Assembly: GCA_000729835.1 (NCBI GenBank)
Contig: JFHB01000078.1
Location: 62,001-126,000 of the forward strand
Reading direction: 5' to 3'
Source: Atkinsonella hypoxylon
Taxonomy: Eukaryota > Ascomycota > Sordariomycetes > Hypocreales > Clavicipitaceae
DNA: 64,000 nucleotides
The notes under the pieces were generated by a model. That model worked only from the letters and a program-made list of their open reading frames with translations. It ran no database searches and was not told where the DNA came from. Position 1 is the first letter of the stretch, and every line of letters starts with the position of its first letter. Below are positions 1 through 10,137 of this stretch, piece after piece. A program made the position numbers and the translations under genes.

Positions 1-1094
1 GAAACAAGTAGCGAGTGTATTGAGCAAATGAAATAGACATATATCCACCGAATGATGTGCCGATATCGAGTGTCGTCCTCTGCGTTCATTCATCTGCTTT
101 TCTTGATGGTTTGTTCTCGATGGAGAAGCGGAATGGTGGATTGCTGTGTATGCTTGTTGTCCTTTGCAGAGTGGTCAGGCTACCTGCGGAAATATACCTG
201 GCATAATGATCCGTGAAAACGACGGCTCGAGAGACTTGGGCGCGGTACTGGCTTTTGATTGGGATATGAATACAACTCGGTGAGGGGTGCAGCCACGACG
301 CAGCCGAATTGAATGAGTGGGAGAGAGGATGCAGGAAGCTTACTAGTTAGAGCTTTGCCAGGAGCTCTGGGATGTGATGGTGGACGGCTATGTGGTTGTT
401 GGATTGGGGTCCGAATGCTGCGGTTGCCGTTTGGTGAGAGGAGTTAGGGCTGGACTATTACCATGGGGAGGATTGGGGGTCTTGGGGGGATGGTCTCGGA
501 GATGAAATGGAGGTGGCTTAAATGTAAATGAACGAGATGAGCATGATGTAGATGATGCGTGTCTTGACACAACTCTTTGCTAGACTAGCGGACTCGGAAG
601 CTCTAGGCTTATACGCAAACTCCCGAGAACCAGGAACTAAAACGAGGCAAAGACTAATGAATACATCGGACATGAAGGACGCAGCAGCACAAGAACTCCT
701 CGCTGTAACCCATAACCCAATACCGCTTCTCCCAAATCCGTCACAACCCCACGTTGACTGAAAAGAACCCCTTCGTCGTACAGTGCGCAGCCAGCTAAGC
801 TAGCACGATTTGCTCGCACTAGGTTCTGCAAGAATTCCAAAACCGCCGCCAACGTAAAAGAAATCGCATGGCGCTTCGTGAGACGTGTGAAAACAAAAGG
901 GGTATCGCAGTGAGTTTTACTCGGCTTTGGTGGTAGGACTAGAAGACGAGGCGGAGTCCGGTCTGGTCCGGTGGCGCCACGGGGTGGAAATACGGCGTAG
1001 AGGAGGATAAAAAAGTACTTTCAGGCCGATGACGAGGACTCGGGGCCCATGGCGAGTGCCACTGCCTTTTTTGCTGACCTCTACGCGATGACCT
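1..1094. other. Intergenic, no supported gene
   Basis: Only short overlapping frames with low-complexity translations are present on both strands. Part of it is probably 3' untranslated sequence of the small gene at 1095-1199 or of a gene left of the window. No RNA gene was recognised. Confidence 0.5.
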
Positions 1095-1199
1095 CTACGA
1101 GGCAGGGCAGTTGCTGCACTGCTTGTGGCCGCAGGCGGTGCAGGTGGTGCTGATGACAATCATGCCACCGCAGTTGCAGCAATACTCGTAGGCGGGCAT
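1095..1199 (-). CDS. Small cysteine-rich (zinc-ribbon-like) peptide, 34 aa
   Basis: A 34-residue frame starting MPAYEYCCNCGG carries three Cys pairs: CCNC near residues 7-10, CTAC with a following GH around residues 19-24, and CSNC near the end. This spacing is what a small zinc ribbon would need, and short fungal peptides with CxxC...CxxCGH...CxxC layouts are common in ascomycetes. The ATG lies in a good context (A at -3, CCATCATGCC). The frame stays open for 61 more codons upstream, but that part is Ser/Thr-rich and lacks features, so I treat it as 5' leader. Function is unknown. The peptide could also be the last exon of a longer gene. Confidence 0.45.
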   Translation of the reverse strand: MPAYEYCCNCGGMIVISTTCTACGHKQCSNCPAS

Positions 1200-1409
1200 G
1201 ATGGTTTGGCGGGAGTTGGCGGTGCGTTGGGTGAGGGAGCTGGATGTAGAGCGTTGGTTTCCAAGTTGCTCAGAAGCCGAGATAGGAAAAGCTCGTGTGA
1301 AGGAAAAAGAGGTTGTGGTCGTTCTTAGCAAGCTGTAGTGTGTTTCTTGACAGCAAAGGACTCTCTCTCTGTATGAAAGCACAAGTCTGTGTAGATGAGA
1401 AAAGGGAAG

Positions 1410-1448
1410 GAAAAAAAAAAGAAGGAAGGAAGGAAGGAAGGAAGGAAA
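1410..1448. repeat. A tract plus (GAAG)n microsatellite
   Basis: A ten-base A run is followed by about seven GAAG/GGAA units on the plus strand. Simple sequence with no coding evidence. Confidence 0.8.
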
Positions 1449-1921
1449 GAGGCTGGTCTGTTTATTTTACTTTATTCTCATTTTTCCCACAGAACCTCGA
1501 CGAGAACTTTATTTATATCAAGCACGGAGGCCGGGTAAAGACGGGGCCTTCCATGGCTATCGAGCTATTGTTCTGTGAGTGGCGCGCAGGTCCAATGACA
1601 AAATACCATGTGTAATTAAACGTACGGGCTACCATTGCTATCTTGGAGGCTCCGGACAGGAACCAAAGAAAAAAAAAAAGGCCTGAGGTGGTCTCGTCAT
1701 GAGCTTCGACGTCACATTCAAGGGTTGGCTGGTTGGCGCAGGGCGGGGCAAGGGCGCTCGAGGGGCCCAAGACGAGCCAATAGGGAGCTGTGCTCGAATA
1801 GTGGACCAAGGCGACGACGCGGTGTCTTTTTTGACAAGGCGGCCTCTTTGGTGTGACGAGGGTGCGACGATAAAAGGCAAAAAAATGCCATGACGCATTT
1901 TTGTCTGTCATGGCAGCTTGC

Positions 1922-1948
1922 GGGCGTGGCGGGCGTGGCGGGCGTGGC
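1922..1948. repeat. 9-bp GC-rich minisatellite, three copies
   Basis: Three perfect head-to-tail copies of GGGCGTGGC, in intergenic DNA. Confidence 0.8.
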
Positions 1949-3384
1949 GGACTGTCGGGAAGGTTTGACCTGCGCCGTCTCTGATTGGCTAGCTGGAGGC
2001 TCGGAGAAGAGTCGGCGGAGAACCTGCGGCTTCCTAGCGACATGTAGCTTTGAGACTTCAGACTTCTGGTTGGCGGGCCTCGATGGGAAGTGGAGAAGGT
2101 GGCGTGACTTTCTGAGTCGATTGATATCACGGGGGCGGCTACGCTAATGACGCTAACTAGCCCGCTGGACTCGATGTACGAGATAGTCCAGTGCATGTTG
2201 CTTCACGATCTGAGAAGGGCAAAGGGCTCGTGGGCAGCAGCTCCGGCCCCATTTGCGACGTGTTGTTGATAGTGAGTACATAGGTTTTTGTTCCTCATCC
2301 GCTGAAGTATTTCGTGATTTCCCTACTCAGGAAGCACATGTTGGAACGGTCCTGGGTATGGCCATGCTTATTTTATGGGTTCATGGGGATCCAGAGAATT
2401 AGCACTCCCCTTTTGGTACCCTCCAAGTATCAAGTACCTAGGTTGGCTCAATAGGTATGCTGATTGTGGTAAGACACTTGTACGGAGCAGATACGTGCGC
2501 ACAGATGGGGATAGGGCTCTCCCCATAGCCCATAGTGGAGAGCCACGGAAACGTGCATGACGGCATTTTCTGTGATTGTAACTAACCTGAACTTAGTTAG
2601 ATGGGATTACCACTCTGAGTCCCCAATTTCTCGTGTTTTCCGAACTTGCTGTTACATTGGAACAAAGAGACCCCTTGGTTTTTTCCGAAACCATGGATTT
2701 GTACGCTAAACGGCTGATGCGCGATGATTGGCTGCCTCCACGCGAGACCCATTTCATCGGCCATTGCCTCGCAGGAAGCCTTCGAATCTGCCTGGCTGGC
2801 CCTAACATCCTATCATCCTGCTAGCCTGCTTGCCAAGCCGTTCCGGGTGCAAAGCCAGGGCACATCACTTTAGGGAATTTCGACTGTTGTTTCGCCCGGT
2901 ATGGAATCGTCGGTCGAGGAAGCCCAGCTAGCGAGGAACATGGGCAATGGATCGTTCCCTCGGGCAGGTTCGCGAGTTCTCAGTCAGCCAAGCTGAACAT
3001 CCTCTGTCAGAAGTCGTGGACGCTATTACGGCTTGGCGGAGCTAAATTCAACACCTCGTCCTATCAGAACAGCCTTGTACGCCACTGGAGGATGGCTTTT
3101 ACGATAGTTGAGATGGCAAAATGCATGGCAGAACCGTTTGCTACCGATCAGGCTACGAAACAGCCCGAATTCAACTCAGAACCCTCCACGAGTTGAGCCT
3201 ACAGACATCTTAAACGGTCGTGTCTCTCGACACCTGCAACGTGCCGTTTGCTGCTTTTGTCTCCAAGTCAGCACGTTAAATCAATTTACGCAACCTCTGC
3301 ATTGTCAGAACCTGGGTACCAGCGTAAGAGCGTGGTTCAAATTGCTGTGCATTGGCCAATATAACTGAAAATGGTAAGATAAGA

Positions 3385-5683
3385 ATGTCGATAGTTTGGT
3401 GCCGTGGCACTGGTTGCAAAGTAAGAGAGTTGCACCTAACACCAAGCCAGAGAATTCCAATCCGACAACCCGCCTTGGGCGACGCTGTGCCTCCCGGTTC
3501 AGCAGCTCTTCAGCTACACCCGGGGCCCTCTAAACAGTCACTCCTGGCAAGAGTTGTCCCTCCGACAGCACCAATTTCCCATGTCGAGCATGTCCCATGT
3601 GATGTCGTTCTCGTCGTCGATGTATCAACCAGCATGAAATGCTCTGCTCCAGTACCCGGGGAGACTGAAAGCACAGGTCTCAGCGTGCTCGACTTGACTA
3701 AGCATGCAGCACTCACAATTATCGAAACGCTCAATGACAAGGATCGGTTGGGTATTGTGACCTTCGGGACCAAGTCCGTCATTGTACAGTCTCTCATGCA
3801 CATGAACAGCGGCAAGAAGGAAGCAGCCCGGGCAAAGATTAAGAGCTTAGATGCCAACGGGAGCACAAACCTCTGGCACGGCATACAGGATGGTATCCGT
3901 GTCTTTAATGAGTCCCTGGATCATGGCAATGTTCGTGCCATGATGGTCTTGACAGATGGCATGCCGAATCATATGTGAGTTTTCATCGCTCTCACCCGTC
4001 CTCACCATGGCGGGTTGGACAGACAGACAGACAAATGGATTGAATCCTCGCTAATGCCACAACAGGTGTCCTCAGCAAGGCTATATCCCCAAGTTGAAAA
4101 GCATGCAACCAGTTCCTGCCACACTTCACACATTCGGCTTCGGATACGGCTTGAGATCAGGGCTTCTCAAGTCCCTGGCTGAGTATGGTCACGGCAATTA
4201 CGCTTTCATCCCGGACGCTGGCATGATTGGCACCGTTTTTGTCCACGCAGTTGCGAATTTGCAAGCGACGTATGCGACAGAGGCCACACTGACACTGAAT
4301 TACCTGCCGTCGGTTGAGCTGCAGGAAATTGGGGAACTCACTGTGATAAAACAACGTCCTCAAGAGATAGTTGCCGAAGGCGCCAACGTGATGAGGTTGC
4401 AAATTTCCATGGGAAACTTGCAGTTTGGTCAAAGTCGCGATGTGTTCTTAAGGGTCAAGGTGGCTTCTGATGACAGCTCTCTAGCGCAGACAACGGCACA
4501 AGAACTCTCCGTCACGGCAACACTGTCCTACCGGAAGAGCAAAATCGACGGTCCAAACATGATTGTGCAGCCAGCATTCACATCTGCACAATGCAACATT
4601 CTTCAGGCATCAGCCATTTCCGACGCAGAGGTGGCCTACCACGAGTCGAGGGCAGAAATATGCCAGTTTCTGTCGTCCATGTTCCCAATTGGGCCGGACA
4701 GCGAGCATCGCACCCAACTGAGACAGATGGAAGCGCATCAAAGAACCCTGGCGAAAATGCTTACTGAAATTCCAGCCAAGGACTTTGACGATGGCAAGAA
4801 TACCTCTCTGATGCTGGATCTTAACGGGCCGGAGCCGCAAGGACAAGTTTCACTTGCGATCAGCGACGCATCGTACATGCAGAAATGGGGCATGCACTAC
4901 CTCCCATCCTACGCCAGTGCTCATTCGCGACAAATCTGCAACTCATTCAAAGACCCTGGTCCACTGCAGTACGGCGTCGAAAGCCCGCTCTTTGTTTCGT
5001 GCCGAGACCGGCTGAACGATGCGTTTGACAATCTGCCTCCCCCGGAGCCCAGCGGAATTGCATTTGGGTGCAGTATCCCCTCCTCGGCAGGTGGTCATTA
5101 TCCACCTGTTGATATGCGTCGGTACCGGAACTCTGCAGGCGTGTGCTTTGCGGGCTCAACACCGGTAGAGCTCGCCTCGGGGAGACGAGTTCATATCAGC
5201 CGACTTCGCCGCGGCGTCAAGGTCCGCACTCCGATGGGTAACCGCAAAGTAGCCATGGTCCTCAAAACCGCGGTTGTCGAAGAGACCCTGTGTCGCGTCG
5301 GAGACTTGCTTGTAACACCCTGGCATCCCATCTCCCTTGATGGCAAGTCGTGGACCTTCCCGGCCTCTCTGGCTGGAGAGACACTTGGGTACACAGGATC
5401 GTTGTATTCCGTCATGCTGCAACGAGACGGCAGCGGGACGGCGCATGCGATACGAGTCGCCGGCTCCTGGGGCGTCACTTTGGGCCATGGCCTTGTGGCA
5501 GGCAATGACGCCAGAGCCCACCGCTTCTTTGGAGACTACAATCGCGTAGGCAAGAGCCTGGTCCAGCTCGGGGTGGACAAGTTTGGCGTGGTGAAAGGCC
5601 GGGGCGTTGACCGAGATGCCAGCAGTGGAATGGTATGTGGCTTCAAGGGTCAAGGGCGGCAATACGGGCGGCTTGGACTATAA
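3385..5683 (+). CDS. vWA domain - Hint (Vint) domain protein
   Basis: Two exons, 3385-3974 and 4066-5683. The 91-nt intron has GTGAGT, a CTAAT branch-like site and AACAG; splicing restores the frame across the vWA domain and gives about 735 aa. The von Willebrand A domain shows a complete MIDAS: DVSTS at about residues 79-83, Thr in NGSTNLWHG near 161, and TDG near 190. Around residue 557 a Hint/hedgehog-intein-like module begins at CFAGSTPVEL, followed by a TPWH (TxxH) motif near 614-617. Known fungal relatives have the vWA-Vwaint-Vint layout, often with an N-terminal U-box; none is visible here. The role is unknown; self-processing of the Hint part is inference. The first in-frame ATG is used, but residues before about 45 are not conserved-looking and an upstream exon is possible. 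It is convergent with the thiolase gene. Confidence 0.85.
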
Positions 5684-5773
5684 CGACGTACCTCTAAGAC
5701 GCATCGTCATGCGCATGCCGGAGCGTGTGTCATGGATGCCTTGTATACATACACAGGATGATCTTGGACGGTG

Positions 5774-5968
5774 CTCCTTTTTATTTCCATGGAGTATTTA
5801 AACCGTCGAATACAAAACATTATATGCATCATCCACCTCTCCTTTTTATTTCCATGGAGTATTTAAACCGTCGAATACAAAACATTGTATGCATCATCCA
5901 CCTCTCCTTTTTATTTCCATGGAGTATTTAAACCGTCGAATACAAAACATTATATGCATTATCCGCCC
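5774..5968. repeat. Three tandem copies of a 65-bp unit
   Basis: Units start at 5774, 5839 and 5904 and each begins CTCCTTTTTATTTCCATGGA. Copies differ at only a few bases; the last diverges at its end. The period is not a multiple of three, so the long plus-strand frames running through it are not real. It fills most of the 294-bp gap between the stop codons of two convergent genes, so it probably lies in one or both 3' UTRs. Confidence 0.95.
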
Positions 5969-5977
5969 CCCCCTCCC

Positions 5978-7198
5978 CTATTCCCTCACAAACAAGCCAG
6001 CCATACCCATACCGGTCCCAACGCACATGCTCACCACGCCGAGATGATGGCCATCCCTCCGCATGCCATGCAGCAAAGTGGCCGTCATGCGCGCGCCCGT
6101 CGCCCCCAGCGGATGCCCCAGCGCAATAGCACCGCCCGTCGGATTCACCCTGCCCTCCTCCCACGCGCGCTCGAGCCCGAGCACGCGCAGACAATACAGC
6201 GCCTGGCTGGCAAAGGCCTCGTTGATCTCCCACCTCGCCACGTCGTCGGTCCGCAGACCATGCCGCTCGAGCAAGCGCGGAACAGCGAGCGCAGGCCCGA
6301 CGCCCATCTCGTCGGGCGCACAGCCCGCCACCACAGCGGACACGAACCGGCCGAGCACGCGGTCAGCCAGCCCGAGCCGCGCGGCCGTGCTCCTGCGCAT
6401 CAGCAGCGTCGCGGCCGCCCCGTCCGACACCTGGCTCGAGTTGCCGGCCGTGGAGGCGCCGTCGGGCGCAAAAGCAGGCTTCAGCCGGGCGAGCGCCGCG
6501 CGCGAGACGTCGTCCCGGATGCCGTCGTCGCTCGTCACCAGCCCTGCGGGCGTCCTCACAGGCACAATCTCGGCGTCGAAAACGCCCGTCGCGCGGGCTC
6601 TCGCCGCCCGCGCGTGCGACGCCGCGGCAAAGGCGTCCTGGTCCTCGCGCGACACGCCGTACCGCGCAGCAACGTTCTCGGACGTCAGGCCCATGGGCAG
6701 AATGCACTCCCTCGCATGCCGGTTCGGCGAGGTGCGCAGCGCGGGCCACAGGTCGACGGGCACGGCGCGGCTGCCGTAGTTGCGCGTCATGCTCTCTGTG
6801 CCTGCGCCGATGCCCGTCGCGATGGTGCCCGCGCGTATGTGCGCGGCTACCGTCGCGATAGCCTGCAGCGAGGACGCGCACGCCCTGTTGATGGTGAAGA
6901 CGGCTGTCTCGTTGGGGTACCCGACGTGGTTGAGGCTCATGCGCGCTGCCTTGGAGCCGCCTAGCTCGGAGAGCACGACGCCCACGCCGACGTCTTCGAC
7001 GAGCGGCGCCATGGGCCGGCCCGGACAGGTCTTCTCGTTGGTGTGTCGGAGCACGCTTGCCAGGAGCTCTTCTGGGAAGGCGTCTTTGAGCTGGCCTTTG
7101 TATGCGCGGCAGATGGGCGTGCGGACCGACGACAGGATGACTGTGTCGGAGGGGGACTTGGCGAGGAGGGCGGGCAGGCCCCGTGGGTGGGAGGGCAT
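5978..7198 (-). CDS. 3-ketoacyl-CoA thiolase (acetyl-CoA acyltransferase), peroxisomal type
   Basis: One uninterrupted 406-aa frame with the full thiolase signature set: nucleophilic Cys107 in NRACASS, NEAFASQA near 326-333, His362 in GHPLGATGAR, and second catalytic Cys392 in MCVGTGMG. The N-terminus (RGLPALLAKSPSDTVILSS) matches the class of fungal thiolases that cleave 3-ketoacyl-CoA to acetyl-CoA in beta-oxidation. No classical PTS2 nonapeptide is visible at the start and the C-terminus (GLFVRE) is not a PTS1, so peroxisomal location is inferred from family only. It is slightly shorter than usual in the region around residues 55-65 and 213-230. The gene is visibly more GC-rich than its neighbours. 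It could be a divergent paralog of the main thiolase. Confidence 0.9.
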   Translation of the reverse strand: MPSHPRGLPALLAKSPSDTVILSSVRTPICRAYKGQLKDAFPEELLASVLRHTNEKTCPGRPMAPLVEDVGVGVVLSELGGSKAARMSLNHVGYPNETAVFTINRACASSLQAIATVAAHIRAGTIATGIGAGTESMTRNYGSRAVPVDLWPALRTSPNRHARECILPMGLTSENVAARYGVSREDQDAFAAASHARAARARATGVFDAEIVPVRTPAGLVTSDDGIRDDVSRAALARLKPAFAPDGASTAGNSSQVSDGAAATLLMRRSTAARLGLADRVLGRFVSAVVAGCAPDEMGVGPALAVPRLLERHGLRTDDVARWEINEAFASQALYCLRVLGLERAWEEGRVNPTGGAIALGHPLGATGARMTATLLHGMRRDGHHLGVVSMCVGTGMGMAGLFVRE

Positions 7199-7672
7199 TT
7201 CTGTCCAGACGGCTTGCGTTCTTTGGTCTTGCCCTTTTTTTTTTTTTTTTGCTGTCTGTTTTTTTTGTCTTTGGTCTGGTCTCTTTGTCTGTTGGCCACA
7301 ACAACAGGTTAGTTGGAAAAAAGCAACGGAAGCACGCCCTACTTATATAAAACATCAAGTGCCTCCCGCGAACCGTTGCCGAACGCGCACCCGCCCCCTG
7401 CATGGGGCCCAGTCGGCCCAGTCCGACCCGAAGATCTGGTTGCCGACTCCTGAACCCACTTTAGTCCGAGCAGAGCTGGGTGGGAGCATGCTCCGTACCC
7501 TAGACCTTTCAATCTTAGCGGCTATTCTGTTCTGTGCATCCATTCAATCAATCTAGCAGCTAACTATTGCAAATCCCAAGCCCGCAAGCTCAACGACCAT
7601 CTTCAATTAAAGCAGACTACGTCGCTATTCCATAGCCCCACAATGAGCCCAAGTAAAAGCCACATCCACACC
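7199..7672. other. Intergenic between two minus-strand genes
   Basis: Upstream of the thiolase lie two long T tracts on the plus strand (about 7236-7266), which read as A tracts on the coding strand. The rest is probably the thiolase promoter and the 3' UTR of the coiled-coil gene. No gene is seen. Confidence 0.5.
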
Positions 7673-7948
7673 TCACCTATATTGAATCCCCAACCCAACA
7701 CGCTGCTCATCCGTCACCACACCCCCCGTCCGAACTTTCTTGCTCGGGCTCCCCTGCTCGCGACGCACCCCATCCCCCGCTGCATAGTGGCCGGCAAACT
7801 TCCTCTTGTCCACGACGCCGCCGCACGAACTCGACAGCAACCTAGCCTGCAATTGCGCCGAGCGCTCCGTAGGAACAGGCGAGCCGTCGTGCGACTCGGC
7901 GGAGCTGGGTCCGTCGAACGTCCTTGCGAGAGGAGGAGGAGGAGGAGG

Positions 7949-7987
<39 letters not shown>

Positions 7988-9469
7988 CCGCCGCAGTATC
8001 TCGGTCGCCGCTTGGCTGGCCTGACTGCCAAAGACCTCCTCGTCCTCTTCGTCGCCTGCGGTTCGTTGTTGCTGGTGGAAGGCCGGCAAGGATGACTCCC
8101 TCGACGCATGCAGTGCGAAGGATTGTAGGCTCTCGACCGACTCTAGAGCCTGACGCACTAGCTCTTCGTTGTCCTCTACGGAAATGGTGCTTTCGCGGCT
8201 CTTGCGTCTCTTGCGTCGTCTATCCTGCTTGGAAGTAGGCCTTGTGGGACCATACTGTTGATGCGAGTACGGGTGCCGCGGCTCAGACTGGGCCACAAAG
8301 TCAACTGAAGGCAAGAGGCCGCCGTCACCATCTCGGCATCGGTTTAATGGCGTGGTGGGCAACGAAGACATGGATTGCGCATTGCGACTGTGTCTGCCCG
8401 AATGCCTCTGTACAGCTCTATGAGACGCCAGTGGTGTCGAAGGCGCGCTGACGTTCTGGTCCTGGCTTTGACTCATGGCTTGAAGGAGCGCAGAGAGACC
8501 ATGTTCGCGCCCAGAGGCCTCCTCTCTCGGCGCCGGTCGAGGGGTACGGTGTTGAGCTCCGTGTGATGCCCGATACTGCTGAGGCGTCGACACGCCCTGT
8601 GGCTGGGGAGTCATGGCGCTGTGAAAGATGCCCCCCGGGCTGCACAGCATGTGGAAATGTTCTCTGTTCTCCCTGATGCGAGTGAGCAGCATGTCTCTCT
8701 CCTCAGCCAAGCTGATATTCTCCTCCTCCTTCTGCTGAATGACTCTCTTAGCGACCTTCAGCCTGCGATGGAGGGTCTCGTTCTCTTCCATAGCAGCCTC
8801 ATACCACAACTTCATCCGGAGATACTTGGCCTGCGCGGAATCCGAAGCCGTGCTGAGCTCCCTTTTCGCCTGACGTGAGTGCTCGGCCACCCGCAGTGCT
8901 TCAACCTCCCGCCGGACCATGTCGTGCTCGACCGCCGAGCGTTTGGCATCTTCTTCAGCCTGCAGACTGAGCAAGTTGTACTGAAGCTTGTGGTGTGCCG
9001 TCTCCATCTTGAGCTTCTGCTGCTCGGCAATGCAGGTCTGGAGCATGGACCTGAGCTCATCTGGAGACGCGTCAAGAATCTGGTGGGAAGCAGGCGGTGC
9101 GCAGTCATTGCCAATCTCCCGGTTGCGCAGAGCTTGTAGGATAGTGGCCGGGGGCGAGCAGAGCGCCAATTGCTGCGACTGCGAAAACCTGCTCTTGGCC
9201 TCGCTGTGGGCGGCAACCTGGGTAGATGGCGGTGGGGTAAGCGATGAAGGAACCACCATTGCAGCCTGTCTGTCATCGTTGGCTTCGGTTTCGAAGGACT
9301 GATAAGGGTCGAGGGGCGATCCAGGGATTTCTGTGGAGGGCAGACTCTCCTGTGACAATATGGGCTGCAGACCAGCTTCCTGCGGCGTAGACGGAGGGTC
9401 GGGCGTAGCAGCCATGCCGCCGGTTTGACAAGAATCGCAGTCGGCATCGGCGTCGGCGTCGGATGCCAT
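7673..9469 (-). CDS. Coiled-coil protein with poly-His/poly-Pro, unknown function
   Basis: A 598-aa frame beginning at the first in-frame ATG (MASDADADADCDS). Residues about 135-280 are a charged, heptad-rich segment from ASPDELRSML to RENREHFHML that should form a long coiled coil. The following 300 residues are Ser/Pro/Gln-rich and include basic clusters (RRRKRRKSRES) that could serve as nuclear import signals. Near the end is a run of 12 His followed by 7 Pro, encoded by (CAT)12 and (CCT)7. The C-terminus (SPSKKVRTGGVVTDEQRVG...) looks conserved rather than low-complexity. I recognise no catalytic domain; a structural nuclear or spindle-related role would be a guess. Confidence 0.75.
7931..7987. 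repeat. Coding triplet repeat (AGG)7(ATG)12
   Basis: Seven AGG then twelve ATG units on the plus strand. On the minus strand they encode the His12-Pro7 tract of the coiled-coil protein. Confidence 0.95.
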
Positions 9470-9843
9470 GATGAACTGGGACTGCAAATGGGATGCGTAG
9501 TACTTCACAGGGTCGTCGCAATTCAAGGAGGATGTCGTTGGGCACCGATGACGCCTCGCCGACTCTGATTGCTGCTGGTCTGCCCGACGAGCTCCAAAGG
9601 AGCCTGGCGTGCAAGTCGGGGACGACTGTGAGCGCGATGGTGCAAGACGCAATGCGTCCGACGTAGGGGTGATTGAAGCGCAAAGCGAGTGTCCGCCAGA
9701 ACCGTACAGCAATACGCGAGGAAGACGACAAGTCGTGACGTGATGTAACGCGATAGAGGTGACGGAGAACCAGCCTGTTGTTCACGGGCTGGTGAGTGGT
9801 GGGTGAGATGGAGGGTGAACTTGCCGTGCAATTGGCCATTGGT

Positions 9844-9892
9844 GTGGCTGGTGGCTGGTGGCTGGTGGCTGGTGGCTGGTGGCTAGTAGCTA
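9844..9892. repeat. 7-bp tandem repeat (GGTGGCT)n
   Basis: About six head-to-tail units, degrading into CTAGTAGCTAG at the right end. Confidence 0.85.
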
Positions 9893-9930
9893 GTCGAGCC
9901 GTTTTGCTCATTGAATTGAGCACAGGCCAA

Positions 9931-9989
9931 GTCAAGAGTCAAGCGTCAAGCGTCAAGCGTCAAGAGTCAGTCAAGTCAGTCAAGTCAGT
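9931..9989. repeat. GTCAAG(C/A) tandem array
   Basis: Alternating GTCAAGC/GTCAAGA units of 7-8 bp grade into GTCAGTCAA units. They lie upstream of the coiled-coil gene. Confidence 0.8.
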
Positions 9990-10137
9990 TGAGGTCTCGT
10001 CTCGTCTTCTGATCCATCTCCCATCCAATCCAATGAAACTAACAAACTAGTTACCTCTACTACCCGACTCGCATCACTAACGCAACGACACCTCCATCAT
10101 GAAAAAATCCCCCATCAAAAAAGTCTTTATGCCTCGC

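Larger units (their letters stand above)
1200..3384. other. Long intergenic region
   Basis: No gene can be supported. It contains a GAAG-type microsatellite on an A tract (about 1410-1448), a 9-bp GC-rich minisatellite (1922-1948), and several short frames with no recognisable domain. The right end should hold the promoter, and possibly a first exon, of the vWA-Hint gene. Confidence 0.5.
9470..10137. other. Promoter region with two minisatellites
   Basis: No gene seen. The minus-strand frame of the coiled-coil gene stays open 81 codons further but without ATG. The region holds a 7-bp TGGCTGG-type repeat (about 9844-9892) and an array of GTCAAGCGTCAAG units (9931-9989). Confidence 0.5.

Noticed and set aside
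5885..6964. Long plus-strand frame (359 aa) opposite the thiolase
   Set aside because: It runs through the 65-bp repeat and is an Arg/Ala/His-rich shadow of a GC-rich gene on the other strand, with no domain.
6363..7403. 346-aa minus-strand frame overlapping the thiolase
   Set aside because: Same strand but another frame of the thiolase; composition is Arg/Pro-rich with no motif.
9931..9989. CRISPR-like array
   Set aside because: Units of 7-8 bp are contiguous with no spacers, and the host is a fungus.
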